From Agrypnia vestita (taxonomy: Eukaryota > Arthropoda > Insecta > Trichoptera > Phryganeidae), in assembly GCA_016648135.1 (NCBI GenBank), contig JADDOH010000486.1, positions 62,001-126,000 on the forward strand: a stretch of 64,000 bases of DNA, in the 5' to 3' direction. Under the pieces are notes generated by a model. It worked only from the letters and a program-made list of their open reading frames with translations. It did not search any database and was not told the DNA's origin. Made by a program: the position numbers and the translations under genes. The first letter of the stretch is position 1, and each line of letters opens with the position of its first letter. This document shows positions 45,612 to 56,360 of the stretch, piece by piece.

Positions 45612-47650
45612 TATTAGAAAAATGATTTTTACAATAAACTAAACTTTGTACTACACAGGCGTTATTCTGTCACAACAAAAAATAAGAGAGAAACTCTTCT
45701 TCTCAAAACTATAATAGTGACAAAGTTACTCATGGTGCGTATCGTCTAATCTTTAGTTTGGTGTAAATTAAAATAATAATGTTGCGTCTCCAAGTAACGG
45801 CCATATCAACTTACAATATAAATGGAATATTTGGAAAATAAATATTTCTATTTGACCGAATAAAATATTTTTACGAGCCGCCTCACATAAAAGCGTGAGT
45901 TCAGAGGTGAAGTGTATCGAGAAATCTGCCGCGACTTCGCACGATGTCTGAATAAGTGGGTTGTCCCGAAATTTGCTGACGTGACGCGGCTCGATCTGGC
46001 TTAGGCAAAGCGTAAACATATTCAATGTACACCGCAAAAGAAGAAATACGCAATTTCAACGGTCGGAGAGGAAAACACGTACACTCGAGTCCACACATTC
46101 GCCCAATATTCGAGAACACGCACAAATGCAATCATAAGAATGGACGTGTTCGCACCCATTGCTGGAAAGGGAAATAGGGTTATGTTAGCGTATCTTCGTC
46201 TCCGTGTCGGGCCTTCTTTTTACGCTCTTCTAGGCCTGAGTTACGAGCTGAACTTGAGCCCTGCGTGAGGGACGTGCTCAGTGCCCTCAAGTATCACCAC
46301 ATTACCAGGACAACTCCCTCATCGTAGTAGCCGTATCTAAACAAAAGTTATATTACGCTAATAAAACTCATCCACGCAGAATCATCAATACACCCTGTGG
46401 TCATTAAAACAGCCTCTTGATCTCTATTTGTCACAATTAACTAAACTGTTTTTACATTATTTCATTTAACTCTCAATCCCACGAAACTACACGGATAAGA
46501 TTGGTAAAAGTTAATTATTTCAAAGGCTCGTAAAGGATAATGGTTCACAGCGCAAACAGAGCTACTGTACTTTTTTAGTGGGCAGTACACAATGACCACA
46601 AAAAAAGAAGGAGAGATCGAATTCTCACCTGTATGCGGCTAGGCCGGGCCGAAATTTTTTTTTGAACCGTGCGTTTCTAATAATGGTACAAAATTACGCA
46701 GGTAAAATACTATCCAAATTGAAAATCATCTACTTTTCGAAAAAAATACTTCATTATCGTATTTTTTAGCTGGAATTAATGCTATTACCGATATTTTAAT
46801 GTTTCTGTGCATGAATGGCAAGGCGCCTGCCGCTACCAAATATTTTTTCTCATTACCAAAAACTATCAATCATCAGATATGGTGTATCAGACGGAGCAGC
46901 AGGAGACATTTCTTTAGCAATTTTTCACAAGTCTGATGTTCCAATTTTAGACAAGCAGAGCAGAAGAAAAAAATTATGACACAAGATAGAATTTCGCATG
47001 TTTCAGCCTTACATTTTTGTAGTAGTAAAAATAAAATTATAGTGACAGCTCTTTCAAGTTCTAAATACGAACTTTAAGGCCGCCGCTTACTACGATCTTA
47101 TAAATTGGCAGCGAAACATTATTATATTGCCAATAATTCAACAAGTGTCAGGCAAAAACCTTCAGTCGCTCATACACATGGTGGTGGTGGTGAACCACCT
47201 ATTCTACGTTTGCCCTGTCATACTCAAGCAGTTTTAAGATCTGCGAAGACTGTCACGGAAGCCTCAGCAACTTTATCTTGGAAAACAGCAAGAGACGGAT
47301 TCATTGAACCTAAAATAGCATCTCGCAGTCTAATGCCACAATTTGAGAGCAAAAATTAATTTGTTGCTCATTCCTCATAAAGTATCATTTAAAGTAGATA
47401 TAACTATTTGATGACTTATTTCCCTACTTTATACATTAAGACACATTTATTAAAAAACTATAAATTTTAATCAATTACTATGCTTGTAACAAAAGACAAA
47501 TTATGGTATTTTTTCAAAATTTTTCATAATTTCAAGGTCAATCCGGAAACAAAAGATATTGTCTTATCATTAAAATGCTTTGTGTGTAATTAAAAATCGT
47601 CATTTAGCAACCTTTTTTCACTATTAGACAATACAATCAATATATCGATA
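45612..47650. other. No recognised gene; GC-elevated patch 45880-46330
   Basis: A GC-elevated patch around 45880-46330 has overlapping minus frames (45768-46037, 45901-46131) without known motifs. An 84-codon plus frame at 47105-47359 is GC-richer than its flanks, includes a four-glycine run from a GGT repeat, and is unrecognised. It may be the end of a TE protein. Confidence 0.4.
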
Positions 47651-47830
47651 TCAATCAATCAATATATATATATATATATATAAAGAAACTCGTGCGTGGG
47701 TGGGAGTGGGTGACGAAAATGTGCTTTTTAGTTTTTTTTTTTGTTATGGCCGCAAATGCTTCAGATTGTTTCAAAATAGGCTCGTCGACTGTGTCGATGA
47801 GTCTAGAAGGATCAGGAAAAACCTGCTTTA

Positions 47831-47854
47831 GAAAGTTCTGGAAGGAGAAGGTTC
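47831..47854. promoter_or_regulatory. Heat-shock element 1
   Basis: GAAagTTCtgGAA at 47831-47843 is a perfect three-pentamer heat-shock element (nGAAn alternating with nTTCn every 5 bp). GAAggTTC follows at 47847-47854, one base out of phase. HSF trimers bind three such units. Confidence 0.7.
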
Positions 47855-47860
47855 TTTAAA

Positions 47861-47883
47861 TTCCCGAAAGTTCTATAAAGTTC
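47861..47883. promoter_or_regulatory. Heat-shock element 2
   Basis: TTCccGAAagTTC at 47861-47873 gives three perfect phased units; a fourth (TAA) is one base off and a fifth, TTC at 47881-47883, is in phase. Confidence 0.7.
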
Positions 47884-47944
47884 TAAACTGAGTGGCGGAA
47901 TGTGTCGGTGTGTCTAGAAGGTCTGTACATTCGATAAATCTCTT

Positions 47945-47988
47945 GAAAGTTCTAGAAGGAGAATGTTCTAGAAGGTTCGCGAAAGTTC
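47945..47988. promoter_or_regulatory. Heat-shock element 3, nine pentamers
   Basis: GAA/TTC/GAA at 47945, 47950 and 47955, then a 1-bp phase shift and six perfect units at 47961 (GAA), 47966 (TTC), 47971 (GAA), 47976 (TTC), 47981 (GAA) and 47986 (TTC). Nine matches to the HSF half-site in 44 bp is far above expectation for random sequence of this composition, though simple duplication of TTCTAGAAGG could also build it. Confidence 0.75.
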
Positions 47989-48045
47989 TATGACGATCCA
48001 AACAGTGTACTGAAAATGTGTGCGAAGCCACGCGGGCACCGCTAG

Positions 48046-48988
48046 TACACTATAAATTGATTTGTTTTATTTTTTGCTTTAGCTGATTGCTTAATTTTAC
48101 ATAGGTTAATCATATTATGTAACATTAGCAGTTTTATTAAAATTATCTGTGTCTTCATTCACCTCTTTCCACCAGTCGTGATTTAAGGTCCGAGCTGGAG
48201 TTTAATTTTGTCCTGTTTTGAGCCTCGGAAAAAAATGATAAAGTTTATTGACCACAAAAATAATATTATCGCCGCCATATTTTACATTCGCTTTACATTA
48301 ACACTGAGAAATGTCCTCGCCTTGCCTTGAATGATAAAGAAAATTGTTTCTAAATGGAGATATAAATAAATTTCAGTCCTGTTTCTTTGTTCATAGAAAT
48401 GGCCAGAACCTTTTATATGAAATTTGCTTTTTTAAAATCTTTGTTTTTTTCTTTTAAAAGCTGCGTAATATTAGCGGGGTTCCGCTCCCTCGCCGATTGT
48501 TATTTTAATGACTGTGTTTTGCATAATGGTATTATAAAAACACATAGAAATCTCTCAAATGAACCTTCCCTCGTGCAGTCTGATTTTTATTAAATCTTAA
48601 TTCTTTATATTCCACCAAAACAAAAAAACAATGTAGATTTCGTATTTTATTTAAAAAAAATAACGGTTTAAATACCTGCAGCATTGTAAATCGTTTAATA
48701 AAATCACCACACCGTTGGTTGGCTTAAATATGTGGTATAAATATAGTTAATTATTTTAAATAAAATTTAGATGTTTTACTATTCATATTCTTTTCATAAT
48801 TATTTAACACAAATTTTGACGGATCATGTAAATTCTTCGATGTGTGATTTCCAAACAATCTAATATCGTAATTTCGTATTTAACTCTACCCTGCCGTTCT
48901 TCTGCTCTATCGTTCTTATATCTCCTGTCTTATCAATTTATCGTACACTCTTTTCACATATTTTTTTATTTTTAAACATTTATTTTTT
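48046..48988. other. No recognised gene
   Basis: AT-rich; the 68-codon frame 48387-48593 (plus) is not recognisable. Confidence 0.5.
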
Positions 48989-49125
48989 ATAATTAATACA
49001 ATTAAACTTTGTTTACACCACTTTTTTCAATAATAAAAAAAGTTGTGTAAACAAAGTTTAATTCTATAAATTATAATTATAATGTCACCACAAAATAATT
49101 TTGCCGTGTTTGAAGAAGAATTTAC
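48989..49125. mobile_element. Foldback element, hammerhead-associated family, minimal copy
   Basis: AATTAAACTTTGTTTACACC pairs with GTGTAAACAAAGTTTAATT around a short AT loop; the core box and helix II are absent. The right flank AATGTCACCACAAAATAATT and TTTGAAGAAGA matches the 16.6-kb copy, so that flank is part of the repeat. Confidence 0.65.
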
Positions 49126-49529
49126 TTTTTAATATGTACTCTTATATATTTTCGATCACATTTTATCGCTGATATGTTTGTGATTTTTTTTAACAACTCA
49201 CATTACGTAACGGAGATATATTTTGTACAGTTAGTTTCCCTATTAAATAAATATAAATTGTCAATCCATACCTCGTCTTTCGCGGACTACCAACATTAGT
49301 GTCTTATTCATCTATTACCTTCCTCTCCCAATTATTCTTTCCACAGGACCAAACTACCTAAGTCACCCTTTTTCAGTCCTGTAACTATGATAGATTAGCT
49401 TTGTTTCACCCCTAATTTGAAAGAGTTGATAAAGCGAGATTTATGTTTCATATAAAAGAGGGAGTTGCATAATCCACTCCCACTTTTTACTTGTTTATAT
49501 GACTTTAACATAAAAAAAACATTTAAATT
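49126..49529. other. No recognised gene
   Basis: AT-rich spacer. CAGGACCAAACTACCTAAGT near 49345 looks like old TE sequence but could not be placed. Confidence 0.4.
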
Positions 49530-50054
49530 CAGGGTGTCTTATAGCTAGTAACAAAAACTTTACAGGTGGATTTCTGCCTGGATAATGAGTCAAAAATGTT
49601 CCGGTAACCGTGGCCTAATTAATATCAATAGTTATGGAGATATGCAAAATCAAAGTATGCATTTTTTTTACATATTTATGACTTATTTTTTTGCAAAAAG
49701 TGGAATTTTTATTACAGTAACTAATATCGACTGTGAAAAATTCATTCACTTTAATACAAATCGAATAAAATTATAAAAACTTTGCAAAAATTGAAAATCG
49801 TTTTTATATAAGCTTTTTGTCATTTTATTTGAGTTGTATTAAAGCGAATAATTTTTTTCATAATCGCTAAAGTTTCTGTAATGATAGTTCAACTTTTTGC
49901 AAAAATACGTCAGAAATATTGGAAAAAAATGTAAATTTTGATTTTGCACATTTATACTATTGATATGTATGGTTGCTTGAACATTTTCGACTCATTCTCA
50001 AGGCAGGTATCCATCCATATGTAAAGTTTTGGCTACTAGCTATTAGACACCCTG
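49530..50054. mobile_element. Large foldback element family C (525 bp)
   Basis: The left end CAGGGTGTCTTATAGCTAGT and the right end ACTAGCTATTAGACACCCTG are inverted, and pairing continues inward across almost the whole element: GCAAAATCAAAGTATGCAT against TGTAAATTTTGATTTTGC, TTTGCAAAAAGTGG against AACTTTTTGCAAA, TTCACTTTAATACAAATCG against GAGTTGTATTAAAGCGAA. The arms are about 240 bp with scattered mismatches. The 63-codon frame 49585-49776 is a by-product. Transcription in either direction would give a long hairpin RNA. A single right arm is found at 28683-28862. Confidence 0.85.
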
Positions 50055-50654
50055 TATATAAATGTACGAATACTGAATATTGCTTATCTTTTCATTAAAG
50101 CACATTAATTTATTGTGATGTGGTAATTTTAAAACTTAATTCGATAATATTTAAAACAAATTAAATGAATCTACCTATCGTAGAAATATTTTATTAGCAC
50201 CAAGATAAAGCTGATAGTTATTTTAAAATGGAGTAATCCATGTTTAATTTAGGAATGATAACATTTATATCAATATGAAATTTTTATTAATCTTAAATAG
50301 TTAATATGGCGAAGTTGGTAATCGCAGTTCTCCGGATTAATGAAGATCGGTGGTATTGCTTGATAGATAGATTTTTTTATATATCTTTCTAACTCATTCA
50401 TTTAATTGTTTTTTTTACAACGTATCGTAAAAAAAATAATTTAATTAATATATCTGGAAAAAAAAATATATTTGTCGCCGCCCCTGCTCCCCCTTTCATA
50501 AACTACCATATTTATCGTAATATTTTCGGTCCAATATTAAGATATGGAAATACTCCGCGTAATGTGGGCTCACTCGAGAAATTCTCTCACGTACGCACTG
50601 GTTATATGACATAAGTGGCATGAAAAATGTTTTCTCTATCACTTAGAAAATACC
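50055..50654. other. No recognised gene
   Basis: AT-rich spacer. Confidence 0.5.
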
Positions 50655-50840
50655 TAATCCCCATATGAAAGACGCCGCTTTTATCGGCCGGGCGTCAGCG
50701 GCCGCGTGCTATCGACAGATCGGATCAGGCCCGGGGGAGGCGGGGATAAATCCGCACGTGGCACAAAATAGCGGGTAGCAAGCGGAAAGAACGAAGGTTA
50801 CACTACCGACGAGAACGGACGGATTAGAGAAACAGGAAAA
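50655..50840. other. GC-rich island
   Basis: GC-rich sequence (TTTATCGGCCGGGCG, GGCCCGGGGGAGGCGGGG) in AT-rich DNA; no open frame of note. TTTATCGGCC is reminiscent of posterior Hox/Caudal-type binding sites, but a single site proves nothing. Candidate conserved non-coding element. Confidence 0.35.
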
Positions 50841-52736
50841 CAGATAACACTGCTGAGAAAATATATACAGTCTTAAAAATATAAGAAGGGAGGTACTTTT
50901 TTTTCATATTTTTTGTTTGCTCTGTTTATTCTTTCATTACTTGTACCACTATCACCAGACTGACTGGAGATAACACAGGAACAACTGGAGCAAACGTATA
51001 TTCATTATTATTTACACGTAGATTAGAAAAAAATACAAAGTTAACGAGAATGTTCTAGATATTCAAAAAATTCCGTGTTGTGTTATCACAAAGGAAACAC
51101 GCTACGATACAATTTCTCTTTACTAAATCAGAGTTTTCCTATTTAGCGTGAACTATATTTTACCATACTTCTTACATTTTACGTCCTTCTTTAGGTAAAA
51201 AATGTTCTTTTAAAAGCTTCATAAAAATATGTAAAAAAGAAATCATGACATGAACCTCAATTCTATGTGATATTTTTGGCATAAATAGACCTTGTTGCTC
51301 TTCATTAACGTAGAAATTGCAATTTTATTTTTAATTTTAGAAATAATTTTATTTAACCTCATCTTTACTTTCGTTAATAATTATTCACCAAATATTTACA
51401 ATAATTTATATATTATATTACTTTTTGCAACATTCATTTAAAGATTCATTTATTAAAGTATCCTATTTCGAAATATGCCATTTTTTTTTTAAATTTCTTT
51501 CGAATATAATACCAATGAAAAAAATTCTAAAGAAAACTGATGTAGTAAAACATTAACAATAATTATAAAAATGACTTGGAAATTTTTGATTTGGTCTATG
51601 TTTATTAACGTAAAAATTATTCTTAAGATGTTGTTTTACAGAAGACGAATTCTTACCATCAAATAGAAAAAATGTTATGAATGGAATTTTTATGCTGTGT
51701 AAGAGAATACAAAGAAGAGTATTAATCATCTCAGAAAAAATGTAAAACATTTCTCTTAGTTTTTCAGAACTGACAATGTATGCGGTTTAGTATGGCGTTA
51801 TAGCTCAATTGACAATTTCACATATAAAACATCATTATTAACGCTTACTTCAAATAATTTGATATAAATTTAAAACTATTTTTTATTTTAATATAGAATA
51901 TATCCCAGTAAATATAATATATATAACATATAATTTGTCTTAGTAAAATAAACTTTCTTAACCTTTCAATATAACCTCATTTTAACCGTGTGTTTTATTT
52001 TCATCTAAAGAAGTACCGGGATCCCATACCGGACACCTCCAAAAAAAATTTGAATTTTTCTGGGAGTGAAATAATAATGAAATAAAATTTAAAATAAAAA
52101 CATAATGATAATTAACCATAACTTAAATATACATATAAAAACAATAATATATTGTAAATATAAAATTTCTGTTTTTAATATAAACCTACCAAAATCGGTC
52201 TACAGAGAAAAGCTTAGGTAATATCTAATAAACGATTCGTATTGTATGAAAAAATTACCATTTTATGATTTTTTCCCTTGAGATCAGCGGAATTCAGGTA
52301 AGCGTCTGAAAACCCCTATTCAACGTCACTACGAAAATAGCATCGCCCAAGTATCCCAATCAAAACGCTTGATTAACTATTCACTGATACGGAAATTCGC
52401 ACATGGCCCAAGAATGGGACACTTCTGAAACCAGAAATCGAATTTGTCACATGGGGTGTGTGCACCATATTATTATTCAGAAAGTCTTACAAGTATAAAA
52501 CAGGGAATAATCTATAAAATAAGTTAAACGCACGTACGCTTTGATTCTTTTTTTAGCATTTCATCATATATTGAAAATGTTTCATCTTTTTTGATTTCGT
52601 CCAGTCAATTGGGAGGCCTTTACCGATTTTATAAAATATTTCGATTTAAAAAATCGAATATTTTCTTTGTTGATATAAATAATGTTCAAATATTTTGATA
52701 AAAGTCGTTATTAGGAATTCATGAGAGTCGGCTTTA
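50841..52736. other. No recognised gene
   Basis: AT-rich; the 65-codon frame at 51553-51750 (minus) is unremarkable. Confidence 0.5.
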
Positions 52737-52800
52737 AATAAGTAAATACTTATTCTTTAGGAATCGTTATTTTTGACGGGTTACAGCTAAGTATTTAAAT
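52737..52800 (+). mobile_element. Fragment of SINE-like family (58.6-kb type)
   Basis: AAATACTTATTCTTTAGGAA and TTTTTGACGGGTTACAGC match 32225-32310 and the complement of 58545-58600. Confidence 0.45.
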
Positions 52801-52847
52801 GAAAACATAGATTGAATATTTTCGGGTGTAATATTAACACGATGTTG

Positions 52848-53230
52848 TTATATATCACAGTCATAAATATGTGACCAGTTCACGTTGATACAAATGGAAC
52901 CCTTTACGATGATCTCCGAATAGCGCGCCAGCCCGCCGCTGTCAGCGACTTGTCTCCGCGTGTCAAGTGAGCGCCGACTCCTGGATGCCGAATGCTCTCG
53001 GCTCTGATTGTGATTCAGACCACGTTCCGCATATAAGCCAAGGATCACGGCCCGTGTTCCTGTTGTCATGTGGCTAAGACATTGAATCATGTGTGTTAGT
53101 AAATTTTCATATAAGGGCGCCCGAACGTGTGTGGGAGGTTAATTCGGTGTGACGTATTTATGAAGCACATAAGGGAGGAAGCACTAAGGTCGGCCGCCCC
53201 GCGTCGGGGTGGAGAACGGGCAAGTTTAAC
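52848..53230. other. GC-elevated islands
   Basis: Two adjacent GC-elevated patches (52910-53060 and 53130-53225). An 80-codon minus frame (52848-53090) covers the first; no known motif. Likely conserved non-coding sequence or an unrecognised exon. Confidence 0.3.
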
Positions 53231-53371
53231 AATAATTATATTATCTTCACCTCGATTAAGTGTTCATCGGAGATCGTTCGGATCATCGCACTGTTGAAAT
53301 TCATCGTGTCATCGTTATATTTATGATTAATACCCTTCGAAAATTTTCTGTAAAGAAACAAGTATGAGATA

Positions 53372-53800
53372 TTATTTTATTTTATTTATTCATGGGAAAC
53401 TAACAGTATATATAAAATAAAATTACACATGATTATTGAACAGTATAAAGACCATCTTACAAGTTTCCACAGAATTAACATGTTATTAACATATGGCAAC
53501 AATAGTTGAGTTATACAAAAAAAAACAAAAAAACACAAAAGTGAAAGTTTTAAGTTACGGACGAACTATGAGAGTCAAAGAATTAAAGGTAATAAGGGGA
53601 ATTAGGAATGGATAGGAAAGGACAAATCTACTTAGTAAAAAGGAGAAGAGATAAGAATAAAAAGAAGTGCAAAAGATGTATGTATAGCATAAAGATATCT
53701 GATCAATACATCTGCATATACGAGATCTGGACAAAAGAAAAAAAATGTGAATTAAAGAAAGATACAAGATTAATAAGTATTAATAATAATGAAAGGTAAA
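53372..53800 (-). mobile_element. Probable LINE 3' UTR on the minus strand
   Basis: On the minus strand the sequence ends TTTCCCATGAATAAATAAAA and (TAAAA)n at about 53372-53395, i.e. an AATAAA signal running into a simple tail. Upstream is pyrimidine-rich without recognisable coding sequence; the 70-codon minus frame at 53555-53767 is low-complexity. Confidence 0.4.
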
Positions 53801-54336
53801 GATTACATTTACGAAGTCTGTTCAAAAGAAAGAACGGAAAGGATTTAAGAGATTGGTCAGTCATTTTATTCAAAATGTAACCTATTATGTAACATTATGC
53901 AAACACGAACACTCACTTGGATGATTGGACGATAATTTTTCTTACGTGTGTTTTATTTTTAATAGTGAAGTAAACATGATTCTTCGTGCCCGTGAAAACT
54001 TTAATTCACCCTTTCTCTGTGAACGGCCGCTAGTGGTTGTTTTCAAAGGACCACTTGTTTATCAATCCCCTGTGTTAACAATAAAACTTGCTATTTCTAA
54101 GTGTAAAATTGAAATTTTTGTTTTCCAAAACATTTCTATAGGATGTGCAATATTTCAAATATTGTTATTTTACGTGTATCAAATAAAGAAATTATGTTAT
54201 TAGTGAAATAATTTCCTTTAAATACTGCGTAAATTAGTAAGCTGAGCGATCATTTAACATTTTAAAATTTTCTAAATGTTATAACTTATTAGAAAATCTT
54301 TAAATTTTAGACTGCGAAATCATGAGAATATAAATT
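53801..54336. other. No recognised gene
   Basis: AT-rich; the 92-codon frame 53925-54203 (plus) has GC-richer start but no known motif. Confidence 0.4.
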
Positions 54337-54690
54337 TTAGTTAAATAATATATATTCTTTCAACGATTGGCGCAAGCTGCAGTGATCGGGAATCGCTTCG
54401 AACTGATCGTGAATATGACGTGAAATACGGTTGACCGTTTTGTTATAGTCACCACTAAAAGAAGTAGTGGACTTTCTGCCCCATTGAATAAAACTCCAGA
54501 CATCCAGCATCACTCGTAGCTGGTGAAAGGTCAGCAATCGGCCGACTAGTATCGCGGAAATGCCTTCGATGACCAGCAAATTAGAAATGACAACAAAATA
54601 AGAGTCGTTGACAATAAGTACCTTGGTCACGCGGTCAATAAGAACTTTGATAACTTTAAAAAGAGAATTGATACATCTTAAAAACGCGCT
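54337..54690 (-). CDS. Unrecognised ORF, possible exon or TE relic
   Basis: The minus strand is open for 117 codons (54690-54340). GC is clearly higher than in the flanks. The first half is hydrophobic (VLIVNDSYFVVISNLLVIEG, then ISAILVGRLL); the second is polar and charged with VWSFIQWGRKS and RHIHDQFEAI, ending KEYILFN. There is no ATG until RVML in the middle, so if real it begins in an upstream exon or is a fragment. No clear splice acceptor or polyA signal was found. I do not recognise the family. It lies 250 bp downstream of the gene candidate at 54943-55305 on the same strand but shares no obvious relation. Confidence 0.35.
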   Translation of the reverse strand, partial: SAFLRCINSLFKVIKVLIDRVTKVLIVNDSYFVVISNLLVIEGISAILVGRLLTFHQLRVMLDVWSFIQWGRKSTTSFSGDYNKTVNRISRHIHDQFEAIPDHCSLRQSLKEYILFN

Positions 54691-54868
54691 TCATTGCAAC
54701 GTTTCTCGAATTTCACCAACGCAATTACACATATATACAAGTAAAACTAGCAATAATAATAATAATATAAATACATTAACAACTTAAAATAATGTTTTTA
54801 GAATTTTTCATCTGAACATTGCTCAGCCTTAAGTCATAGTTAATATATTTACATTAGTACAAATATAA

Positions 54869-54874
54869 TTTATT
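54869..54874 (-). terminator. PolyA signal AATAAA for the 54.9-kb gene
   Basis: AATAAA on the minus strand, about 70 bp after the stop codon at 54943. A suitable distance for cleavage and polyadenylation. Confidence 0.4.
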
Positions 54875-54942
54875 CATTCAGTTTTTTTATCCGAAAGCAA
54901 TTAAATTTCTATGAATTTCCGTAAATTATTATTTTGCGAAAA

Positions 54943-55305
54943 TCAATTTTCCCTCTTATTTGTTTCCTGCGCCCGAGCCGCCTCGTCCCATCGAATCTGA
55001 ATATATTTGTACATCGGCGGTTTGACATCATTCAGTCGCCCGCCCTCTTTGTAAACTTTATAAATTGTGTTATTAATTTCCGGGCCAACTTCCCCCAGCC
55101 CCTCGGAGTTTTTCATAACAATCTCTCTCGCCACCGCGCGATCCTTCGAAACTTGCTCCTTGCTCCTTCTATAGTCATTTGCTTTAATTAAAAAGCGAAA
55201 CGTGCCGCCCATGGTGGGGCCGGAACCTGAAGGAAGCGACGCGCGACGGGGCGCAATGGCGCTGCGGCCGATATTAAAACCTAAATATCTTAAAAACATC
55301 TTCAT
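54943..55305 (-). CDS. Small single-exon protein, 120 aa, possibly mitochondrial
   Basis: The best protein-coding candidate in the window. It runs from ATG at 55305 to TGA at 54943 without interruption. GC and third-position GC are far above the flanks. The N-terminus (MKMFLRYLGFNIGRSAIAPR and on to about residue 25) has basic and hydrophobic but no acidic residues, like a mitochondrial targeting peptide. The rest is hydrophilic and mixed-charge, with DYRRSKEQVSKDRAVAREI near 45-63, a GLGEVGPEINNTIYKVYKEG segment near 70-90 and a basic/acidic tail ending TNKREN. A YY1-like CAAAATGGCG lies about 35 bp upstream and AATAAA about 70 bp downstream, consistent with a compact intronless gene. The first ATG is used; a second is two codons later. 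A short upstream frame of eight codons begins in the YY1-like motif. I cannot name the family. It could instead be a processed copy of a multi-exon gene, but no A-tail or duplication was seen. Confidence 0.6.
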   Translation of the reverse strand: MKMFLRYLGFNIGRSAIAPRRASLPSGSGPTMGGTFRFLIKANDYRRSKEQVSKDRAVAREIVMKNSEGLGEVGPEINNTIYKVYKEGGRLNDVKPPMYKYIQIRWDEAARAQETNKREN

Positions 55306-55337
55306 AATCGTTTCTTTTACATTTCATCGACACAACA

Positions 55338-55347
55338 CGCCATTTTG
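55338..55347 (-). promoter_or_regulatory. YY1-like initiator motif
   Basis: CAAAATGGCG on the minus strand. YY1/Pho-family sites of this form often sit at or just after the transcription start of small housekeeping genes. Position upstream of the 54.9-kb CDS fits. Confidence 0.4.
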
Positions 55348-55349
55348 TC

Positions 55350-56169
55350 AAAGCCCGTCCAAAATATTTTTGACATTTTAAAATCGGAAAATATATTTTT
55401 TTATATATCGCCGCTGTATATATAATTAATCCTGTGTGACGTTTTAGTACATTCTGAGATAAAAGAATAAAACTGTTTTAAAACAAAAACAAAACAAAAC
55501 GCAAAAAGGCCGAAATATATTTTTTTATAAATTTACAATAAAATCATTATTTATACAAGTTATAATGGATGTTGCTTCGATTTGTTTTATTATGAAACCT
55601 ATTAAACTAATTATTATGTTATTAATTATGGCTTAAATGAATTTCTTCACGATTTTATGCCAAGTATACATATAAAAAGATTCTTAGCTGTACGCATCAA
55701 TCATATTATTATTATTATGAAAAATATTAACAACACCTAAGTATTATTGACAGGAAAGGAAATGGGCCACAGCGGAAGAATATATAAGTCACATTTACAT
55801 CACAGTTAAAATATTTATTACTGCGAAATTAAATCCCTTAGTAACCAAAACGAATTTTTTAGTATAGATTTTTTAAAATTTAAACATTTAGTTCCAATCC
55901 GAGTCTCTTAAATAAAAACGTATTCGTGTAATAAAGCGCGTTAAAGATATTACATTTTAAAAGTATTTAGTTCGACGTATTGTAAGTATTTAGTTGAATG
56001 TATTGTAACCAGCCGTGACACCGAGTTGTGCTCCAAAAAATTTACGTTAATTCAAGTCTATATATTTTGGTGGTCTGCATATGGTTCGGTATTTTAATTA
56101 AAGTTATCAAATTCACGAACTATCTGCCTTCTTTATTGAGTGGCTATTTCTAATCAACATTAAAATAAT
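55350..56169. other. No recognised gene
   Basis: AT-rich spacer; contains a two-copy 23-bp repeat (below). Confidence 0.5.
55961..56006. repeat. 23-bp direct duplication
   Basis: AAGTATTTAGTT(CG/GA)(A)CGTATTGT-type unit at 55961-55983 and 55984-56006 with three differences. Confidence 0.75.
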
Positions 56170-56360
56170 GTATTAACATTGAAGGTGACCCACCACAAAC
56201 CCTGGGCTGTTTTATGCGCCGAAGCGTCCATATCGGCCCAACACATTCGCCGCCTGGTTGGCATTATTTTTGCTAAAGCGTCCTCCTCACCCGGTCTGTC
56301 GTCCCAGCAAGTGCAAACAGGAAGACCAGGCGAGTCGGTCGCGCAAAACCTTCAATGTCC
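56170..56360. other. GC-elevated patch
   Basis: GC-elevated, with overlapping plus frames (56179-56379, 56258-56443) and no known motif. Confidence 0.3.

Larger units (their letters stand above)
47651..48045 (+). mobile_element. Helitron-like non-autonomous element
   Basis: The 3' end reads GTGTGCGAAGCCACGCGGGC followed by ACCGCTAG|T. A short GC hairpin close to a CTAG end followed by T is the signature of Helitron 3' termini, and GCGAAGCC.CGCGGGC..GCTAGT is very like insect Helitron ends. The 5' end is less sure: TCAATC at 47651 then (TA)n and TATAAAGAAACTCGTG, comparable to the TATAAAG near Helitron 5' ends. No Rep/helicase is encoded. The body is dominated by GAA/TTC pentamers in phase (heat-shock elements, listed separately). 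Confidence 0.6.

Noticed and set aside
49585..49776. 63-codon frame inside the 525-bp foldback
   Set aside because: By-product of the inverted-repeat element; absent from the sister fragment.
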